Assembly: GCA_029933295.1 (NCBI GenBank)
Contig: JAOZOL010000165.1
Span: forward strand, 1-5,888
Reading direction: 5' to 3'
DNA from: Desulfobacterales bacterium
Lineage (GTDB): Bacteria; Desulfobacterota; Desulfobacteria; Desulfobacterales; Desulfosalsimonadaceae
DNA: 5,888 bases
Shown: positions 5,816 to 5,888 of the stretch, one piece after another
Layout of the letters: each line of letters begins with the position of its first letter
Position numbering within the stretch: position 1 is the first letter of the stretch
The notes under the pieces: model-generated
What the model was told of the DNA's origin: nothing
Database searches by the model: none
The model's input: only the letters and a program-made list of their open reading frames with translations
Position numbers and translations under genes: made by a program

Positions 5816-5888
5816 TTTCTTAATAAGGCGTTTTTGTCGGGTTACGTCCGGCACTCAAATCTCAAAAATCTTTACGGGAAACAGTACA

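Noticed and set aside
5816..5888. A terminator after the second TetR gene (e.g. CGG...CCG around 5838-5851)
   Set aside because: Only about 3 bp could pair and no T-run follows; the operon may continue past the window.

Overview
This window most likely comes from a strictly anaerobic, sulfate-reducing type of Desulfobacterota (Desulfobacter/Desulfobacula/Desulfosarcina-like). That placement is an inference from the moderate GC content, the look of the proteins, and an intergenic repeat at the left edge (motifs like CAAGGCGC, GCGTTG and TTTGCGCGCCTTG) that resembles dispersed repeats I recall from such genomes. No rRNA or other marker gene is present to prove it.

Layout: two short operons diverge from one AT-rich control region (about 3485-3678). 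The leftward operon (minus strand) has three genes separated by 22-26 nt: a zinc-dependent medium-chain alcohol dehydrogenase (2264-3484), a small SCP2-like protein (1881-2237) and a thiamine-diphosphate (ThDP) enzyme of the acetolactate synthase / oxalyl-CoA decarboxylase / 2-hydroxyacyl-CoA lyase superfamily (191-1858). The rightward operon (plus strand) has a TetR-family regulator (start best placed at 3679), a TesB-type acyl-CoA thioesterase overlapping it by 4 nt (4296-5183), and a second, unrelated TetR-family regulator with a WHG-type C-terminus 2 nt further on (5186-5815). Bases 1-190 hold only repeat/hairpin sequence; 5816-5888 hold nothing I can call.

The control region is unusually readable. 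A TTGACA-17-TATATT promoter faces right and sits just ahead of the first regulator. A TTGACA-17-TATGTT promoter faces left, and its whole spacer is filled by a perfect 7-bp inverted repeat (ATATGAA-N6-TTCATAT), the classic position for a TetR operator. The simplest model is that the TetR encoded at 3679 represses the leftward operon and lifts when it binds a pathway metabolite, possibly an acyl-CoA.

Function as a unit (inference): a carbon-carbon bond-making or -breaking ThDP enzyme, a Zn alcohol/aldehyde dehydrogenase, a lipid- or acyl-CoA-binding SCP2-like protein and an acyl-CoA thioesterase fit the metabolism of a ketone, aldehyde or branched hydroxyacyl-CoA. Activation of acetone or another short ketone through a 2-hydroxyacyl-CoA, as discussed for sulfate reducers, is one candidate. 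The substrate cannot be decided from the sequence alone.
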